DNA of 64,000 nucleotides from Collinsella aerofaciens (GTDB lineage Bacteria; Actinomycetota; Coriobacteriia; Coriobacteriales; Coriobacteriaceae): contig NZ_JAQLFL010000001.1 of assembly GCF_028206995.1 (NCBI RefSeq), positions 124,001-188,000 on the forward strand, given 5' to 3'. Under the pieces are notes generated by a model. It was not told the DNA's origin, made no database searches, and worked only from the letters and a program-made list of their open reading frames with translations. Position numbers and translations under genes: made by a program. Below are positions 25,706-34,239 of the stretch, one piece after another (positions within the stretch are counted from its first letter, which is position 1; each line of letters opens with the position of its first letter).

Positions 25706-26281
25706 ATGAAGCCGTTGTTGCTGCATGCGTGCTGTGCGCCGTGCTCTCTTGAGCCGGTCCGCCTGCTGCGCGAGGAAGGGTTTGAGCCCACAATCTGCTG
25801 GACAAACCCCAATATTCAGCCGCACGATGAATGGCAGCGGCGTTTGGACGAGCTGCGCCGGTGGTGTGCCGATGGCGACATCGAGCTTATCGAGGCGGGG
25901 GAGGACCGGGAGCGCTGGGAGGCCGGCGTGGCCCCGCTGGGCGCCGATCGAGCCCGTCGCTGTCGCTCATGCTATGCCCTGCGTCTGGCCGAGGCGTGCC
26001 GTGTGGCCCAGGAGCGCGGGTTTGAGTTTGTGGGCACGACGCTCGCCGTCTCGCCGTACCAGTTGTTCCAAACCTGCAATGATGTGTTGGAGCGTCTGGC
26101 TGCTGCCCGCGGTCTCACTCCAGTGATTCGCGATTTTCGCACGTATTACCCCGAGGCGACACGTCGTTCGCGCGAGCTGGGCATGTATCGGCAGAACTAC
26201 TGCGGCTGCCGTTTCTCGGCCGTCGAGGCGGCCATGGACCGCGCCCGCATCCGCGACGAGCGCAAAGCCGCCAAAAAGTAG
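25706..26281 (+). CDS. queH: Epoxyqueuosine reductase QueH
   Basis: This 191-residue protein carries the QueH signature: HACCAPCS at the N-terminus, a middle RRCRSCYALR, SPYQLF, and YCGCRFS near the end, together the Cys and Asp ligands of its Fe-S/metal centre. QueH reduces epoxyqueuosine to queuosine in tRNA and replaces QueG. ATG 25706 is six bases after GAGGAG; ATG 25700 would overlap the ribosome site. The next gene, queA, makes its substrate. Confidence 0.93.
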   Translation: MKPLLLHACCAPCSLEPVRLLREEGFEPTICWTNPNIQPHDEWQRRLDELRRWCADGDIELIEAGEDRERWEAGVAPLGADRARRCRSCYALRLAEACRVAQERGFEFVGTTLAVSPYQLFQTCNDVLERLAAARGLTPVIRDFRTYYPEATRRSRELGMYRQNYCGCRFSAVEAAMDRARIRDERKAAKK

Positions 26282-26345
26282 TTCACTTGGGACGTCAGCC
26301 TGCTAGGATGTAGAGCGGACTTTAGCTATATAAGGAGAATCCGAC

Positions 26346-27563
26346 GTGTCTATGCGTACCGATGATTTTGACTATAACCTGCCCGAAGAGCTCATCGCCC
26401 AGGCGCCTGCCGAGCCGCGCGACTCCTGCCGCCTGCTGGTGGTTGATCGCAAAGGCTCCGAGACAGGAACGCCGTTAGGGCATGGCGGCACCGTCGAGCA
26501 CCGCATCTTCCGCGACATCATCGACTATATCGAGCCGGGCGACGTGCTCGTCATCAACAAGACGCGCGTGATGCCGGCCCGTCTTATCGGTCGCAAGGCG
26601 GGCTCGGGTGGCGTGGTCGAGACACTGCTGCTCAAGCGCCGCGAGGATGTGGATCCGCTGGGCCATGTCTGGGAGTGCCTGGTCAAGCCGGGTAAGCGCC
26701 TGAAGCCCGGTGCTCAGATTGAGTATCGTGCGGGCGGTGCCCATGCGCCCGAGGGCGCGCCCGTGGTGTTGACGGCCGAGGTCGTCGACTTTGTTACCGA
26801 TAGCCGCGGTGGCCGTCTGGTGCGCTTTGAGCCGGCCGGTTGCAATGCCGCCGGCGACCCGCGCACGCTCGACGAGGCCATCCACGCTGCCGGCCACGTG
26901 CCGCTGCCGCCCTACATTACCGATTACGAGGGCGATCCCGAGAAGTACCAGACCGTCTACGCCATGAAGGAGGAGCACTCGGCTGCCGCTCCTACGGCGG
27001 GTCTGCACTTTACTCCCGAGCTCATGGCCGCTATCGAGGCCAAGGGCGCGAAGTTTGCCGCCGTCGAGCTCGAGGTGGGTATCGATACCTTCCGTCTGGT
27101 GGAGGAGGACGACCCTACACAGCACGTGATGCACACCGAGCGCTACCACGTGTCGCAGGAGGTTGTCGACGCTGTGCATAAGGCGAAGGCCGAGGGCCAT
27201 CGTGTGATCGCCGTCGGCACTACCGCAGTGCGCTCGCTCGAGAGCGCGTTTGACGCGGACGCGCCGGTGTCCGATCCGGCTGTGACGGCGCGCTATTTTG
27301 AGGGCCGCGAGGACGGGGCCGACACGCTCGGCCGCGGCGACATCGTGGTGCGCGAGAACGCGACAACGCAGCTCTACCTTATGCCCGGCTCGACCTATCA
27401 CGTGGTCGACGCACTGATCACGAACTTCCACGTGCCGCGCTCCACGCTCATGATGCTCGTAAGCGCACTTGCCACCCGCGACCAGATCATGGATGCCTAC
27501 GCCGCCGCCATCGAGGAGCGCTACCGCTTCTTCAGCTTTGGTGACGCGATGCTCATTTGTTAG
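26346..27563 (+). CDS. queA: S-adenosylmethionine:tRNA ribosyltransferase-isomerase QueA
   Basis: This 405-residue enzyme transfers and rearranges the ribosyl group of SAM onto preQ1-modified tRNA, giving epoxyqueuosine. Family motifs are clear: DFDYNLPEELIAQAP, NKTRVMPARLIGRK, HVPLPPYI, HSAAAPTAGLHFT, VGTTAVRSLES and TNFHVPRSTLMMLV. It is about 50 residues longer than E. coli QueA; extra residues appear near 35-50 and around 100-165. GTG 26346 is eight bases after AAGGAG. Its expected partner tgt is 3.7 kb further on, separated by a repeat-bounded insert. Confidence 0.95.
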   Translation: MSMRTDDFDYNLPEELIAQAPAEPRDSCRLLVVDRKGSETGTPLGHGGTVEHRIFRDIIDYIEPGDVLVINKTRVMPARLIGRKAGSGGVVETLLLKRREDVDPLGHVWECLVKPGKRLKPGAQIEYRAGGAHAPEGAPVVLTAEVVDFVTDSRGGRLVRFEPAGCNAAGDPRTLDEAIHAAGHVPLPPYITDYEGDPEKYQTVYAMKEEHSAAAPTAGLHFTPELMAAIEAKGAKFAAVELEVGIDTFRLVEEDDPTQHVMHTERYHVSQEVVDAVHKAKAEGHRVIAVGTTAVRSLESAFDADAPVSDPAVTARYFEGREDGADTLGRGDIVVRENATTQLYLMPGSTYHVVDALITNFHVPRSTLMMLVSALATRDQIMDAYAAAIEERYRFFSFGDAMLIC

Positions 27564-27707
27564 TTACGCGGTTCTACGAACCGCGTAACTGCTCGACGCT
27601 GCGCGGGCCGCATTTGGACAATCTGACGTTCAACTTCAAGGGCGCGACCAGAAGGTCAGCGCCCTTTCGTTTCACGTCACCTTGTCTCAAATGCGGCCCG
27701 CTCGCTG
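27563..27707. repeat. Palindrome plus 117-bp repeat, copy 1
   Basis: A perfect palindrome (GTTACGCGGTTC-TAC-GAACCGCGTAAC, 27563-27589) is followed by a 117-bp unit (27591-27707) identical to 30943-31059. The unit folds on itself: GCGGGCCGCATTTG pairs with CAAATGCGGCCCGC, enclosing an inner hairpin AAGGGCGC/GCGCCCTT. It starts at the queA stop codon and may act as its terminator. Confidence 0.85.
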
Positions 27708-27812
27708 TCGTTGCCAAAACATCGGCGTTGCCGTGGTTGTCGCTGTAGTCATTGGGTAGTCATTGGGGACGTTCTTAAATGACTAGTCAAAGGGGACACT
27801 CTTACGGCACTT

Positions 27813-27859
27813 GGCACTTGGGGACGTTCCTTTTGTGCCGGCACCTGGGGACAGTCCTT
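27813..27859. repeat. 47-bp dispersed repeat, copy 1
   Basis: A 47-bp sequence beginning GGCACTTGGGGACGTTCC occurs here and at 47482-47528 with about 42 identical positions. A related partial unit TTGGGGACGTTC lies about 50 bp upstream. The rest of the gap 27708-28004 contains no gene I can support. Confidence 0.7.
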
Positions 27860-27910
27860 ATGTCAAGAGATCGGTGCAAGAGGGATAGGTTGCCTTGCGT
27901 CGATCTAAAT

Positions 27911-27978
27911 AAGTTGCGGTGAGATAGTTCTTGAATTGGCCTTTTTGGGGCTAAACAGAAACTTTCTCACCGCAACTG
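27911..27978. repeat. AGTTGCGGTG palindrome, copy 1
   Basis: AAGTTGCGGTGAGA and TCTCACCGCAACT form the arms of a 68-bp hairpin just beyond the 3' end of the minus-strand coiled-coil gene. The same arms occur at 34131 and 40696. Confidence 0.8.
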
Positions 27979-28004
27979 AGTTGAGGCGTTTTTTGGCAGC
28001 TGGT

Positions 28005-29816
28005 TTACTTGCTCGCGAACAGCCAGATCAGGATGATTACCAGAATCACGGCGACGATGCAGACGATGGCGCCAGTGAATTTGATGCGTGAGTCGCGGGT
28101 ACGCTCGCGCACCGCGTCCTCGGTGGCCTCGAGCTGGGCGACTTCTTGCTCGGTCTCGGCGTGTTCGGCTTTGTCTCGGGCCAAGGATCCTGCAAGCGAC
28201 TCAGTGATCTCTGGATGGTCATGCACCTCGGTCGCCTGCTCGATGATCGACTGTGCATGTGCGGCATCTGCTTGGGCGTTGGCGATGCTTTGCTCTTGGT
28301 CGCGGCGTGCCTTGTCCTCGGCGGCTATCTTCTCGCGCAGTTCGCGCTGGCGCGTCGTGGCGGCAGTTTTCGCCGTCTGCAGCTCGTCGCGCGCGGCATC
28401 GGCCTCAGTCGTCACGGCTTGGTGTGCGCGTTTGGCTTCGGCAATGGGGGCTTGAGCCTGCTCGACGGCCTGCTCGGCTGCGGCAAGCGAGTGCTCAAGG
28501 TCGGCGGTGATGCGCGGGACATCTTCTTCGGCTTTTCGCAGGGCATCTGCCGTGTCGGAGATCTGCATCGAGAGCTCGCTGGTGCGCACCGTATAGTTGG
28601 CGGGATTTGCCGAGGGATTGCGTTGCAGCTCGGCATACTCATGACGCAGCGTCTCGAGCTGGGCGCGCGTGGCGTCGACGGTTTGTTGTGCGGCCGCAAT
28701 GCCGGCGTCTCGCTCGGCCTTCACCTTGTCGCGGATGCGCTTGGAATCCTCAAGACGTCGAACGAGGCGGTTGCCGGTCTCGCGAGAGCTTGCCTCGCGG
28801 GCCTCCACGGCGTCGAGCGCGGCCTTCAGGCGGAGCTCAGTCGCGTCATCCTCTGTCTTCATTTGTTCGAACTGACCCTTGAGCTCTGTCGCTTTGGCGG
28901 CGTGGGCATCACGGTCAATCTCGGCTGCCGCGGCGGCCTTTTGCGCTGTAGCAATCGCTTGGCGCTGGTCGGCGACGATCTGGTCGTAGCGGCCTGCGAT
29001 ATCCTGGCGCGTCTCGAGTTCCTCGGCCTGATCGGCAATGCGCTGCTCAAGTTCGGTCAGGTGGGCGCGGGCATCGGCAAGTGCCTTTTTCGCGGCGTTC
29101 ATCTCGCGCATGGCCGAGGCGCCCTGGGCGATAAAGGTGCCCACGGCGTTCGCGGTGTTCGAGACAGCGGTCCCCAGATCGCGGCTCGCGGCGGGGGAGT
29201 GCGGGGCGGTCGGGCGAGTGGTGTCGGCAGCGTCCGCATCGGCAGTCTGCGGCGCGGCGATATTGCCGGTACCGCCCTCGACCACAGAAAAGCCTGCTGC
29301 GTGCGGATCGACCGCATCGGCGCCAATCGTGGGGTGCTCGAGCTGGAGAAACGAGGGCATGGTACTGCCCTGGTCGGCAACCGGAGTCTCGCCGGGCACA
29401 AAGGTCGAGGCCGCCTCGGCGGCCTCCTCTTCCTCGGCATCAATATCGGCATCGGCGACGGCGTCTTTCATCGCTTTGACGGCATCCATCATGGAGTCCA
29501 TGACGGCATCGAGCTCTTCTTCCGAAGACACCTCGATGGGGCCTGCCGCCTGTGGCGCGGGGTCTGTGTCGGGTTCGGCATCGCTCGGCTCCGGCTGCTC
29601 GCTTTCGTCATGCTCGACAGTATCGTCTGTGTCTGTTGCTTTATCCGCATCGGCGTGCACATCTGCGGCAGCGTGCACATCTGCGGCAGCGGGCGCATCT
29701 GCGGTGGCGGGCGCATCGGTGGAGGCGTCGACGCAGGTAGGAGTATCGCAGTCGTCGACGGCGTCTGCGGAATGATCAATATGCTCTTGAGTCTGGGGGT
29801 CCAGCTCGTCTGTCAT
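28005..29816 (-). CDS. Tail-anchored coiled-coil protein of unknown function
   Basis: This protein of about 603 residues has an acidic, Ala/Asp-rich first 130 residues with short repeats (DVHAAADVHADAD), a low-complexity middle, a long heptad-rich region of roughly 300 residues, and one C-terminal span (IVCIVAVILVIILIWLFA) ending in SK. It should be held by its tail in the membrane with the coiled coil in the cytosol. ATG 29816 lies nine bases after GAGGAG; ATG 29822 is closer and less likely. No enzymatic motif is visible. Structural, scaffolding or envelope-sensing roles are possible. It lies in the segment between the two 117-bp repeats. Confidence 0.7.
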   Translation of the reverse strand: MTDELDPQTQEHIDHSADAVDDCDTPTCVDASTDAPATADAPAAADVHAAADVHADADKATDTDDTVEHDESEQPEPSDAEPDTDPAPQAAGPIEVSSEEELDAVMDSMMDAVKAMKDAVADADIDAEEEEAAEAASTFVPGETPVADQGSTMPSFLQLEHPTIGADAVDPHAAGFSVVEGGTGNIAAPQTADADAADTTRPTAPHSPAASRDLGTAVSNTANAVGTFIAQGASAMREMNAAKKALADARAHLTELEQRIADQAEELETRQDIAGRYDQIVADQRQAIATAQKAAAAAEIDRDAHAAKATELKGQFEQMKTEDDATELRLKAALDAVEAREASSRETGNRLVRRLEDSKRIRDKVKAERDAGIAAAQQTVDATRAQLETLRHEYAELQRNPSANPANYTVRTSELSMQISDTADALRKAEEDVPRITADLEHSLAAAEQAVEQAQAPIAEAKRAHQAVTTEADAARDELQTAKTAATTRQRELREKIAAEDKARRDQEQSIANAQADAAHAQSIIEQATEVHDHPEITESLAGSLARDKAEHAETEQEVAQLEATEDAVRERTRDSRIKFTGAIVCIVAVILVIILIWLFASK

Positions 29817-30110
29817 AGGCATGTGCTCCTCATCGTTGTTTGTCACCCTATGATAAGGTCTCGCGCCGACATCCCGCGCGCCGCAGCAAAGTTTCAAAAC
29901 GTGTTCGATGGCTCGATCTGATAACAATAACTCGGCCGTTTTATCCAGTTTGTACTTGACAATCCCTTCGCCGAACTACGTGGTGCCGTTCGCCTACCGC
30001 GGTCTTTTATTTTTGCTTGAACACGCTAAAGTTGCATCTCAGCTTTTGGCGCGTGAAGTTGGATACGCGCAGTCGGCGGGCGTGCCCGTCGCGATTTGAA
30101 AGGACTTTGT

Positions 30111-30911
30111 ATGGGACTTTTCACTGGTAAGACCGTGATCGTCACCGGCGGCGGCAAGGCCACACTTAAGGACGGTTCCGCTGGCTCCATCGGCTACGGC
30201 ATCGATATCGCATTTGCCAAGGAGGGCGCGAACCTCGTCATCACCGGCCGCAACGTCGCCAAGCTCGAGGCCGCCAAGGAGTCTCTCGAGGCCGAGTACG
30301 GTGTCAAGGTTCTGCCTGTTCAGGCCGATGTCTCGGCTGGTCAGGACAACGAGGCCGTCGTCCAGAACGTCATCGACAAGGCCATTGAGGAGTTCGGCCG
30401 CATCGACGCCGTCGTCAACAATGCTCAGGCTAGCGCCTCGGGCGTGACCATCGCCGATCACACCATGGATCAGTTTAACCTGGCCATTTACTCCGGTCTG
30501 TATGCTACCTATCTGTACATGCAGAAGGCCTATCCGCACCTGAAGGAGACCAAGGGCTCCGTGGTCAACTTTGCCTCGGGCGCCGGCCTGTTTGGCAACT
30601 ATGGCCAGTGCAGCTATGCTGCCGCCAAGGAGGGCATCCGCGGCCTGACCCGCGTTGCCGCCAACGAGTGGGGCAAGGACGGCATCAACGTCAACATCGT
30701 GTGCCCGCTTGCTTGGACCGCTGCGCTCGAGAACTTCCAGGATGCCTATCCCGAGGCGTTCAAGGCCAACGTCCACATGCCGCCGGCTGGTCACTACGGC
30801 GACGTCGAGAAGGAAATCGGCCGCGTGGTCGTTCAGCTCTGCGGTCCCGACTTTAAGTACATGAACGGCGAGACCGTCACCCTCGAGGGTGGCATGGGCC
30901 AGCGGCCGTAG
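30111..30911 (+). CDS. Short-chain dehydrogenase/reductase
   Basis: This 266-residue classical SDR has a Rossmann start (GKTVIVTGGG), an unusually long loop before SIGYGIDIAFAKEGA, the NNAQ motif, FASGAG with the catalytic Ser and SYAAAKEGI with the YxxxK pair. The substrate cannot be read from the sequence; relatives of this genus include bile-acid hydroxysteroid dehydrogenases, but this protein has no feature that proves that. Codon use is strongly biased to GCC/GGC/AAG/GAG, suggesting high expression. ATG 30111 follows AAAGGA. The promoter is unclear; the 29817-30110 gap holds a TTGACA at 29956 without a good -10. Confidence 0.85.
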   Translation: MGLFTGKTVIVTGGGKATLKDGSAGSIGYGIDIAFAKEGANLVITGRNVAKLEAAKESLEAEYGVKVLPVQADVSAGQDNEAVVQNVIDKAIEEFGRIDAVVNNAQASASGVTIADHTMDQFNLAIYSGLYATYLYMQKAYPHLKETKGSVVNFASGAGLFGNYGQCSYAAAKEGIRGLTRVAANEWGKDGINVNIVCPLAWTAALENFQDAYPEAFKANVHMPPAGHYGDVEKEIGRVVVQLCGPDFKYMNGETVTLEGGMGQRP

Positions 30912-30913
30912 GG

Positions 30914-31059
30914 GTTACGCGGTTTTACCAAACCGCGTAACGGCTCGACGCTGCGCGGGCCGCATTTGGACAATCTGACGTTCAACTTCAAGGGCGCGAC
31001 CAGAAGGTCAGCGCCCTTTCGTTTCACGTCACCTTGTCTCAAATGCGGCCCGCTCGCTG
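30914..31059. repeat. Palindrome plus 117-bp repeat, copy 2
   Basis: Another terminator-like palindrome (30914-30941, GTTACGCGGTTT...) is followed by the same 117-bp unit as copy 1, with no difference that I can see. Beyond it a shorter stretch (about 31126-31160) again resembles the flank of copy 1, after roughly 75 extra bases. It starts three bases after the SDR stop. Confidence 0.85.
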
Positions 31060-31239
31060 ACTTATGCTCAACCTGCGGCGCCATTTTGCTTGAAGGCACC
31101 TTGCTCGCTCTGGCGGGTTTTCGCTGTCGGTGCCATAGCATCGGCGTTGCTGTGGCTGTCGGAAATGATCCGTTGTCGCAAGGGGCAGGTTTCCTTTGCA
31201 CCAGTTTCTGTCGAGTCGGTGCTCTTTGCGGGTTGCCCG

Positions 31240-31245
31240 TATAAT
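31240..31245 (+). promoter_or_regulatory. -10 element of a tgt promoter
   Basis: A perfect TATAAT lies 37 bp before ATG 31283. The -35 region is poor (CGGTGC at 17-bp spacing). It implies that tgt is transcribed separately from queA here. Confidence 0.5.
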
Positions 31246-31282
31246 GGTTTGCGTATGAACCGCAACCAAGGAGTTCCAGTTT

Positions 31283-32422
<1,140 letters not shown>

Positions 32423-32571
32423 GGGCGACAGGCGCGCTTACAGAGCGTGGGCAACGGCAAAGGCTGAGCGGCAGCCGCTCGTCACATTCGCTGACGTCGG
32501 CTGCGCGACCGCTGACCGATGCCTTGCAAGCGCATAACGCATCGTGGGTACCATACCGAATAGTTGATGTT

Positions 32572-32617
32572 CGGGCGGGTGTTTGACGCATGGCGTCGAC
32601 CCCGCCCGCTTTTCTTT
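32572..32617 (+). terminator. Terminator of tgt
   Basis: A CGGGCGGG...CCCGCCCG stem encloses a second small hairpin (GACGC/GCGTC) and is followed by CTTTTCTTTTTC. The 32423-32571 stretch before it contains no gene. Confidence 0.75.
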
Positions 32618-32635
32618 TTCTCGATAGGAGTACCC

Positions 32636-33394
32636 ATGATTAAGAATGAGAACGTCGAGGGCGAGCCCGCCTACGACGAGACGTACCGCCGCGGCCCCGT
32701 GGTTATGCGCGGTCCCATGATTCCTAAGGACAACACCTACGCCAACCTGCTGGCGCCCGAGGAGTCGACCGACTGGCTGCATGCCGATCCGTGGCGCGTA
32801 CTGCGCATCCAGGCCGAGTTTGTCGATGGCTTTGGCGCACTTGCCGAGTTAGGGCCTGCGGTGACCATCTTCGGTAGTGCCCGTACGCCCAAGACCGATC
32901 CACTCTACAAGGCGGCGCGCACGGTCGGCCGTAAGATTGCCCAGCGCGGCGTGGCGGTTATCACCGGCGGTGGTCCTGGTGTCATGGAAGCGGCTAATAA
33001 GGGGGCGGCGAGCGTCAACGGCAAGTCAGTTGGTTTGGGCATTGAGCTGCCGCACGAGCAGGGGCTCAACAAATACGTGAACCTCGGTATGGACTTCCGT
33101 TACTTCTTTGTGCGCAAGACCATGTTCGTCAAATACAGCTCGGGTGCCATTGTGTTTCCCGGTGGTTTTGGTACGCTCGACGAGATGTTCGAGGTGCTCA
33201 CGCTGGTGCAAACGCACAAGGTCAAGCGCATGCCGCTTGTGCTGGTGGGCACCGAGTACTGGCAGGGCCTATTCGACTGGCTCAACGGTCCGGTGATGGG
33301 CGCCGGCATGATCAGCCCGCTCGATCCGGATCTGGTACACATTACCGACGACCTCAACGAGGCCGTCGACATCGCCCTGAGCGGGCTGATGTAG
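32636..33394 (+). CDS. LOG-family protein (TIGR00730)
   Basis: This 252-residue Rossmann-like protein has the LOG hallmark FPGGFGTLDEMFE and the preceding VITGGGPGVMEAANKGA. LOG proteins hydrolyse nucleoside 5'-monophosphates, cytokinin riboside phosphates in plants; the bacterial substrate is often AMP-like. The N-terminal 50 residues form an extension with a WLHADPWRVLRIQAEF segment seen in longer family members. ATG 32636 is five bases after AGGAG. It is a single gene downstream of the tgt terminator. Confidence 0.9.
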   Translation: MIKNENVEGEPAYDETYRRGPVVMRGPMIPKDNTYANLLAPEESTDWLHADPWRVLRIQAEFVDGFGALAELGPAVTIFGSARTPKTDPLYKAARTVGRKIAQRGVAVITGGGPGVMEAANKGAASVNGKSVGLGIELPHEQGLNKYVNLGMDFRYFFVRKTMFVKYSSGAIVFPGGFGTLDEMFEVLTLVQTHKVKRMPLVLVGTEYWQGLFDWLNGPVMGAGMISPLDPDLVHITDDLNEAVDIALSGLM

Positions 33395-33424
33395 ATCAAT
33401 CGTGCCCACGCGACATGAATACGC

Positions 33425-33460
33425 ATGGCAATCTGATGTTATTTAACATCAGATTGCCAT
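33425..33460. promoter_or_regulatory. Perfect 36-bp palindrome upstream of the toxin-antitoxin genes
   Basis: ATGGCAATCTGATGTTA and its exact reverse complement flank two T residues. A TATACT -10-like box follows at 33471. It may be the operator bound by the antitoxin, as DinJ-type antitoxins autoregulate, or the terminator of the LOG gene. Confidence 0.6.
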
Positions 33461-33507
33461 TTATATTGGGTATACTGGTGTAAAAGACGAGGGCGAGGAG
33501 GTCGCAA

Positions 33508-33807
33508 ATGTCTACAGCAACAGTTAAGCCTACGACGGTTCGAATCGAAGAGGGGCTCAAGGAGCAGGCGACTGAGTTCTTGGATTCGGTCGGCCTCAGC
33601 CTCAATTCCTATCTCAATCTTGCCGTTCGGCAGCTGGTAAATCAGCGAAAGATTCCTTTTGAGATTGTAGGAAGGGCGGAGGTGCCCAACGAGGCGACGA
33701 GGCGTGCCATGGTGATCGCCGAGGCTCATGAGTTGGGGATTTTGCCGGACGATAGCCCGTCATTCAATAACGCTGATGAGCTTATGTCATTCCTCGATGA
33801 GGAATAG
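33508..33807 (+). CDS. RelB/DinJ-family antitoxin
   Basis: This 99-residue protein has a ribbon-helix-helix N-terminus (TTVRIEEGLKEQATEFLDSVGLSLNSYLNLAVRQLV), as in DinJ/RelB antitoxins, and an acidic C-terminus (DELMSFLDEE) that should wrap the toxin. ATG 33508 follows GAGGAGG. The toxin gene begins two bases after its stop. The palindrome at 33425 is a likely autoregulatory site. Confidence 0.9.
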   Translation: MSTATVKPTTVRIEEGLKEQATEFLDSVGLSLNSYLNLAVRQLVNQRKIPFEIVGRAEVPNEATRRAMVIAEAHELGILPDDSPSFNNADELMSFLDEE

Positions 33808-33809
33808 CG

Positions 33810-34118
33810 ATGTTCGAGATTAAAGTCGAGGCTCAATTTAAGGCGGACTACAAACGAACGATGCGCATGCATCCGCAGCTAAAAAGTGAGTTTAAAGCGG
33901 CGGTTGCAGAGCTTGTGGCTCATGGGTCACTTCCGGCGGAGTATGGCGCCCACGAGCTCTCAAACCCGGGCGGAAACTACAACGGCCACATCGATTTCCA
34001 CCTATCCGATGGCTTGGTCGATGTGGTCGTTCTTTATCTTCCCCATAAGACTAACCCAGTGATTAGGCTGGTGAGAATGGGCTCGCATGAGGAACTGTTT
34101 CAGGGTCCGCTGGGCTGA
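33810..34118 (+). CDS. YafQ/RelE-family mRNA interferase toxin
   Basis: This 102-residue toxin matches YafQ: FKADYKRTMRMHPQL, LPAEYGAHELSNPGGNYNGHIDFHL, VVVLYLPH and the C-terminal RMGSHEELF, where the conserved His and Phe of the YafQ active site lie. It should cleave mRNA on the ribosome unless bound by the upstream antitoxin. The two genes form a two-gene operon at the edge of an AT-richer island that also holds the primase-helicase. Confidence 0.9.
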   Translation: MFEIKVEAQFKADYKRTMRMHPQLKSEFKAAVAELVAHGSLPAEYGAHELSNPGGNYNGHIDFHLSDGLVDVVVLYLPHKTNPVIRLVRMGSHEELFQGPLG

Positions 34119-34130
34119 TCGCCGATTTCC

Positions 34131-34199
34131 AAGTTGCGGTGGAATAGGGACTGATTTGCGGTCGATTGGCCAAAAACAGTCCCTATTTCACCGCAACTG
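34131..34199. repeat. AGTTGCGGTG palindrome, copy 2
   Basis: AGTTGCGGTGGAATAGGGACTG pairs with CAGTCCCTATTTCACCGCAACT with one mismatch, giving 22-bp arms in a 69-bp element 12 bp after the toxin stop. It probably terminates the toxin-antitoxin operon. Same family as 27911 and 40696. Confidence 0.8.
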
Positions 34200-34239
34200 A
34201 TAGGCGCGCCCCGTTCGCTGCTGCGGCCCCCGGTTCTCC

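Noticed and set aside
29956..29961. TTGACA as a promoter for the SDR gene
   Set aside because: No acceptable -10 hexamer at 15-19 bp; kept only as a remark.
29908..30099. 63-codon frame directly upstream of the SDR gene as a leader peptide or small protein
   Set aside because: No ribosome site, no domain, and it overlaps the putative promoter region.
30111..30911. Bile-acid hydroxysteroid dehydrogenase for the SDR
   Set aside because: Genus-level expectation only; no substrate-specific motif is visible, and the sequence differs from the 7-beta-HSDH I recall from Collinsella.
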